From contig OY776124.1 of NCBI GenBank assembly GCA_963675135.1, positions 12,166,677-12,230,676 on the forward strand: a stretch of DNA of 64,000 nucleotides, given 5' to 3'. Below the pieces are notes generated by a model that saw nothing but the letters and a program-made list of their open reading frames with translations, had not been told where the DNA came from and searched no databases. This document shows, one piece after another, positions 60,720 through 64,000 of this stretch. Within the stretch, counting starts at the first letter, position 1, and each line of letters begins with the position of its first letter. The position numbers and the translations under genes are program-made. The stretch is from Galeopsis tetrahit. Lineage: Eukaryota; Streptophyta; Magnoliopsida; Lamiales; Lamiaceae.

Positions 60720-61754
60720 CAGGTATCTCCACAACTTGAAATGCAACGCTAAACAAAAGGCAAACATTGAAGCATCGATTGTGAATGCATATTTGAATGA
60801 AGAGGTTGGCATGTTTTGTTCTTATTACTTTGAAGACCACGTCAACACAAAGTTAAGAAGTGCTCCACGTAACTTCGGTGGTACATCCGCTGACGATATC
60901 AGTGAAGAGGTCGATGGAATGCTCTCAATATTCAAGTCTAAGGGACGACCAATAGAAAAACCCACTGAACGATATTGGGAGACGGACTCGGAGGCGGAAA
61001 TAGCACATACGTATGTGTTATTGAATTGTGATGAAGTTCAGCCATACATTGAGTAAGTATTTCATATATAAATCGTCTATTTAACTACCACTTCATTTAT
61101 GTCATTTAATATTAACCAAGTTTTTGAATGTTGTGAATTAGGATGTACACTCAAGAACTACGACGAGCAGAACCAAACATCTCAGATACATATATAGATG
61201 CTCGTCTTCAACGTGAATTTTCCCGATGGTTCCAACGTTATGTGAGTACCATTTAATTATGTTTTACGTAAATAAATTAATATTTATTTTAATTAATTTT
61301 AAATTGATACGTATAGGGACGGGATAACGCTCTTGACAGTCGATTCTTACGAGATCTCAGCAAGGGACTACTACGTCGTGTAAAGACTTACAACGGTTAT
61401 ATTGTGAAGGACTACAGATTTCATACGTCTGGGTATGCATCGAGAAAGGCGACTACCAACAGTGGCGTCTGCGTTAGCAGTGCGAATTACAATGCAGATG
61501 CAAGTGATTACTTTGGGGTGTTACGGGAAGTCGTCGAAGTAGAATATCCAGGATATCCAGCAAAGACTGTAGTGTTGTTCAAGTGTCATTGGTTTGATTC
61601 AGGCCATTTAGGAACAAGAATTCATACGGAGTACAAGCTCGTTGATGTTAGTTCGAAAATGACGTATGTTGGGGATGATCCATTTGTATTTGCCCATCAA
61701 GTATCTCAAGTATACTACTGCACATATCCGGGAGCTCCACGTGGTTATGAATGA
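58105..61754 (+). CDS. CACTA transposase, tnp2 family, five exons, probable nonsense mutation
   Basis: Exons: 58105-59767, 59856-60612, 60723-61052, 61142-61241, 61317-61754, all GT-AG with matching phases, 1095 aa to the TGA. Order of regions: transposase-associated domain (about residues 5-90, DRRWMYCTPRL, RCPCNAKKC), a glutamate/glutamine repeat (123-157), tnp2 core (DCCVNGCMLYWGDE, CRMCGHPRYKE, TVLVPGPSNPKDKLDVYLQP, SGWSTAEKKACPYC), DUF4218-like region (MKSHDCHVFMQRLIPIAFRE, EARIGGPVQYRWMYPFER) and DUF4216-like C-terminus (YRFHTSGYASRK, LFKCHWFD). It would cut and integrate the element at its CACTA ends. The TGA at 61752-61754 falls where the frame otherwise continues for 131 codons (HAVCKVKTRS... 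to 62150), so it is probably a late nonsense change. Confidence 0.9.
58471..58575 (+). repeat. 21-bp coding tandem repeat in tnp2
   Basis: Five copies of a 21-bp unit encode EQQFG(D/A/E)E heptads. Copies differ by one to three bases and preserve the frame, so this is a recent expansion between the associated domain and the tnp2 core. Confidence 0.95.
60669..60715. repeat. (TA)n microsatellite in tnp2 intron 2
   Basis: A TA-rich run interrupted by C and G sits just before the intron 2 acceptor. Confidence 0.9.
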
Positions 61755-61784
61755 CATGCTGTTTGCAAAGTAAAGACAAGGTCA

Positions 61785-62150
61785 ATGGTAGAAGTCCCTA
61801 AAAAGGACAAAAATACTGAAGATGAATCTCCATTTCAAACAGAACAAATAGAGACTCCAACTGAAGTCTTTACGGGCGATTTCAATCTTTCTGTACCCTT
61901 GACGGCTGCAAATCCCCAATTAATCGAAATTGAAAACGATAGTGGAGGTGAAGAGGAGGGGAATGAAGAAGAGGATGAAGAGGAGAATGAAGATGAGGAT
62001 GAGCATGAAGATGAAGAGGAGAATGAAGATGAGGATGAAGAGGAGAATGAAGATGAGGATGGGGATGAGGATGAGGAGGAGGATGAGGAAGATGATGAGG
62101 AGGAGGATAAGGATGAAGAGGAGGATGAAGACGATGAAGATGAAAATTAA
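61785..62150 (+). pseudogene. Acidic C-terminal extension of the tnp2 protein beyond the stop
   Basis: The frame is the same as exon 5 after the TGA at 61752-61754. It contains MVEVPKKDKN, then a highly acidic Glu/Asp tail from about 61950 built of GAAGATGAGGAT-like repeats. If the TGA is ancestral, this stretch would be 3' UTR; its open frame argues that it was coding. Confidence 0.6.
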
Positions 62151-62699
62151 TGTAATGTATTTATTTTTATTTTATAAAAGTTAATTAATTACTTATCATT
62201 TAGGTACAAATTATAAAAATTAAATTTACTATAAATATAAGTCACAACCAATATATTTATTAATATATGTGGAAGAAATGAATTTCGTGATTTTTAAAAA
62301 AAAATGAGTAAAAAAGGTTTAAATATGCATATTTCAGAATTTCAATAAAAATATTAAAATTAAAATTTAAATATATAAATTAAAAAAAATTAAATTTACT
62401 ATAAATATAATCCACGACCAATATATTTATTAATATATGTGGAAGAAATGAATTTTGTGATTTTTTAAAAAAAAAATGAGTAAAAAAGGTTTAAATATGC
62501 ATATTTCAGAATTTTAATAAAAATGTTAAAATTATAATTTAAATATATAAATTGTAAAAATTTAATTTAATATAAATATAAGTTAAACAATATATTTATT
62601 AATATATGTGAAATAAATATAATTTGTGAATTTTAAAAAAAAAAATGGGTCGAAAATGAGTACAAATACAATTAATATTACAACTATAAACAAAAAATC

Positions 62700-62775
62700 G
62701 ACTTGTCCGAGTGGTAGGCGCTCCTCACTAGGCGCCCACACACTCGGGTTCGAGTCTCAGCAAGGCCGAAATGTT
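62700..62775 (+). other. tRNA-like sequence in the large CACTA element
   Basis: A-box-like TGTCCGAGTGGTAGGCGC (62704 onward), inverted pair GGCGC...GGCGCC like an anticodon stem, and a good B box GGTTCGAGTC (62747-62756). The A-box resembles that of tRNA-Leu/Ser genes. No clean acceptor stem is evident. A T-run at about 62873-62883 could act as a Pol III terminator. Confidence 0.45.
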
Positions 62776-62810
62776 GGCCAATTTATTACAAAATGCTACA
62801 GCGTCGGGTC

Positions 62811-62873
62811 GGGTCGGAAAGGTGCGGGCCGGGTCGGAGCGGGCCGGGGTCGGGGCCTACCCGCCCCCACCCA
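62811..62873. repeat. GGGTCGGG-rich block following the tRNA-like sequence
   Basis: Repeats of GGGTCGG and GGGCCGGG end in CCCGCCCCCACCC. It is the only strongly GC-rich stretch in this part of the element and parallels 11221-11408 in the small CACTA element. Confidence 0.8.
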
Positions 62874-62894
62874 TTTTTTTTTTACTATTTTGTT

Positions 62895-63395
62895 TTACCG
62901 ACGGAATATTCGTCACTATAAAGCCGACGGATATTCCGTCGGTATTCCGTCACTATGAATTTGCGAAATTAATTTATTCAAAATTAATTCAGTCGGGATT
63001 CCGTCGGTAATACCGACAGAAGTTCTGACGAGAAATCCGACGGCAGTGCCGACGAAAATGGTGACCGATTATTCGACGGACTTTCCGACGGATTTGCCGA
63101 CGGAATATCCGTCGGAAATACCGACGGAATTTAATTTCTTTTATAATTATTTTAATTAATTATTTCCGACGGAATATTGACCCGGTTTGTTAAACGGGTT
63201 GTCCGGATTACCGACGAACATTTTCCGTCGGAAAACATGACTGAAATTTTCCGTCGGTATTTCCGTCTGTAATACCGACGAAATTAAAAAATCCGTCGAC
63301 AAAAAATGCCGACGTCGAGAAAGGAGACGGACAACTTTCCGTCGGTATTTCCGTCGGCCGACGGAAATTCCGTCGGTAAATCCGTCTTTAAAACG
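62895..63395. repeat. Right subterminal CCGACGGA array
   Basis: Dense CCGACGGAA / TTCCGTCGG motifs in both orientations between the G-rich block and the right TIR; likely transposase-complex binding sites by analogy with En/Spm. Confidence 0.88.
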
Positions 63396-63454
63396 CGCTT
63401 TTTTTGTAGTGAAAAAATGCATGTCCAACACGTCAAAACGCACTCGATTATGTG

Positions 63455-63923
63455 CAGGGACGGACCCAAGAATCAAAGTTTGGAAGTCAATTTTTTTTAT
63501 TAATTTATATTATTTAATGTGATATAAAATTAAAGAAATTTATCAATTAAACTATCAATTATATTTATTTATTAATTTTTTTCAAGGAACTAATTTTTTT
63601 GTATTTATATAATACTAATATATGAGTTAATAAAAGTAATACAAAAGTTATATTTTTATTAATAATAGTTTCGAACATATAAAATATAAATCTCACGAGA
63701 ACAATTTTACAATTAAAATAGTTGAAAAATAATCATTGTTATACATAAGGTGCCAAAAATGTAATAATAAATTTATTTTAAGACAACTTTTATAATGAAT
63801 TCACTACTAAAATAATTAATTTATTATTACTTTTTATTCTTTTTATATATTTAAATGGGTGTGGGGTAGGGTAGGAGTTAGGGGTGGTCAGGACCCCCTT
63901 AATAAAGGGTGAGTCCGCTCCTG
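63455..63923. mobile_element. hAT element, CAGGGACGGAC ends, 469 bp
   Basis: The left end CAGGGACGGACCC and the right end, on the other strand, CAGGAGCGGACTCACCC are flanked by ATTATGTG (63447-63454) and ATTGTGTG (63924-63931), seven of eight matching. The interior is AT-rich and non-coding. Half copies occur at 35230-35415 and probably 3929-3969. Confidence 0.85.
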
Positions 63924-64000
63924 ATTGTGTGCATATCAAATGATTAAAAGATACACATCATTTACGATTCAATTTAGATCGCCAATCACCACAAAATATT

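Larger units (their letters stand above)
54294..63413 (+). mobile_element. CACTA (En/Spm) element with two genes, about 9.1 kb
   Basis: The right end, read on the minus strand from 63413, is CACTACAAAAAAAGCGCGTT. The left end matches from the A-run inwards (AAAAACGCGCGTT, 54294 onward), but the terminal CACTAC is missing and replaced by flanking sequence. Subterminal arrays of CCGACGGA and its complement fill 54323-54605 and 62895-63395. Coding content is a Transposase_24-type gene and a tnp2-type transposase gene, both on the plus strand. A three-base duplication cannot be tested because the left end is altered. The sequence after the right end is AAA. Confidence 0.9.

Noticed and set aside
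61930..62184. Met/Arg/Lys-rich plus-strand ORF
   Set aside because: It is the other reading frame of the acidic GAAGATGAG repeat.
62700..62775. Functional tRNA gene
   Set aside because: A and B boxes are present, but I could not build a proper acceptor stem or a standard anticodon loop, so it is only called tRNA-like.

Overview
The window is plant nuclear DNA, most likely from a eudicot. It is AT-rich, its genes have GT-AG introns, it carries an alpha-expansin and a plant-type deoxyhypusine synthase, and almost everything else is transposable elements of typical plant families. No species can be named from the sequence alone.

Only two intact host genes are visible, both on the minus strand. 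One is a seven-exon deoxyhypusine synthase (20373-24812, 373 aa), the enzyme that modifies eIF5A. The other is a three-exon alpha-expansin (29674-31486, 262 aa), a secreted wall-loosening protein. A broken remnant of an ankyrin/AAA ATPase gene lies at 18222-18660.

Layout from left to right: the 3' end of a Ty1-copia element (1-3107); a Mutator-like (MULE) transposase pseudogene split by a gypsy-like solo LTR that itself holds a hAT element (4005-8873); AT-rich DNA; a 2.06-kb non-autonomous CACTA element with a nested hAT element (10920-12979); a long non-coding stretch with TA microsatellites; the ATPase relic; a 0.9-kb hAT derivative; the deoxyhypusine synthase gene with a hAT element in intron 5; two MULE-type elements, one carrying a GC-rich internal segment; the expansin gene; a Stowaway element with a long-TIR element inside it; another MULE MITE and hAT element; AT-rich tandem duplications; a 6.25-kb L1-type LINE with broken ORF2 (41791-48044); Stowaway elements; a Helitron-like tandem array (51530-54266); a 9.1-kb CACTA element with two multi-exon genes (54294-63413); and a CAGGG-type hAT element at the right end.

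Many insertions could be delimited to the base from target-site duplications: AAC for CACTA, ACTAT for the solo LTR, 8-bp repeats for six hAT elements, 9-bp repeats for two MULEs, TA for Stowaway and 14 bp for the LINE. The observation most worth checking is that both CACTA elements carry the same ordered module near one end: a tRNA-like sequence, then a GGGTCGGG-rich stretch, then subterminal repeats and the TIR. Other notable points are the three-layer nest in the MULE, the replaced left terminus of the large CACTA element, and its internal array of subterminal-type motifs just upstream of its tnp2 gene.
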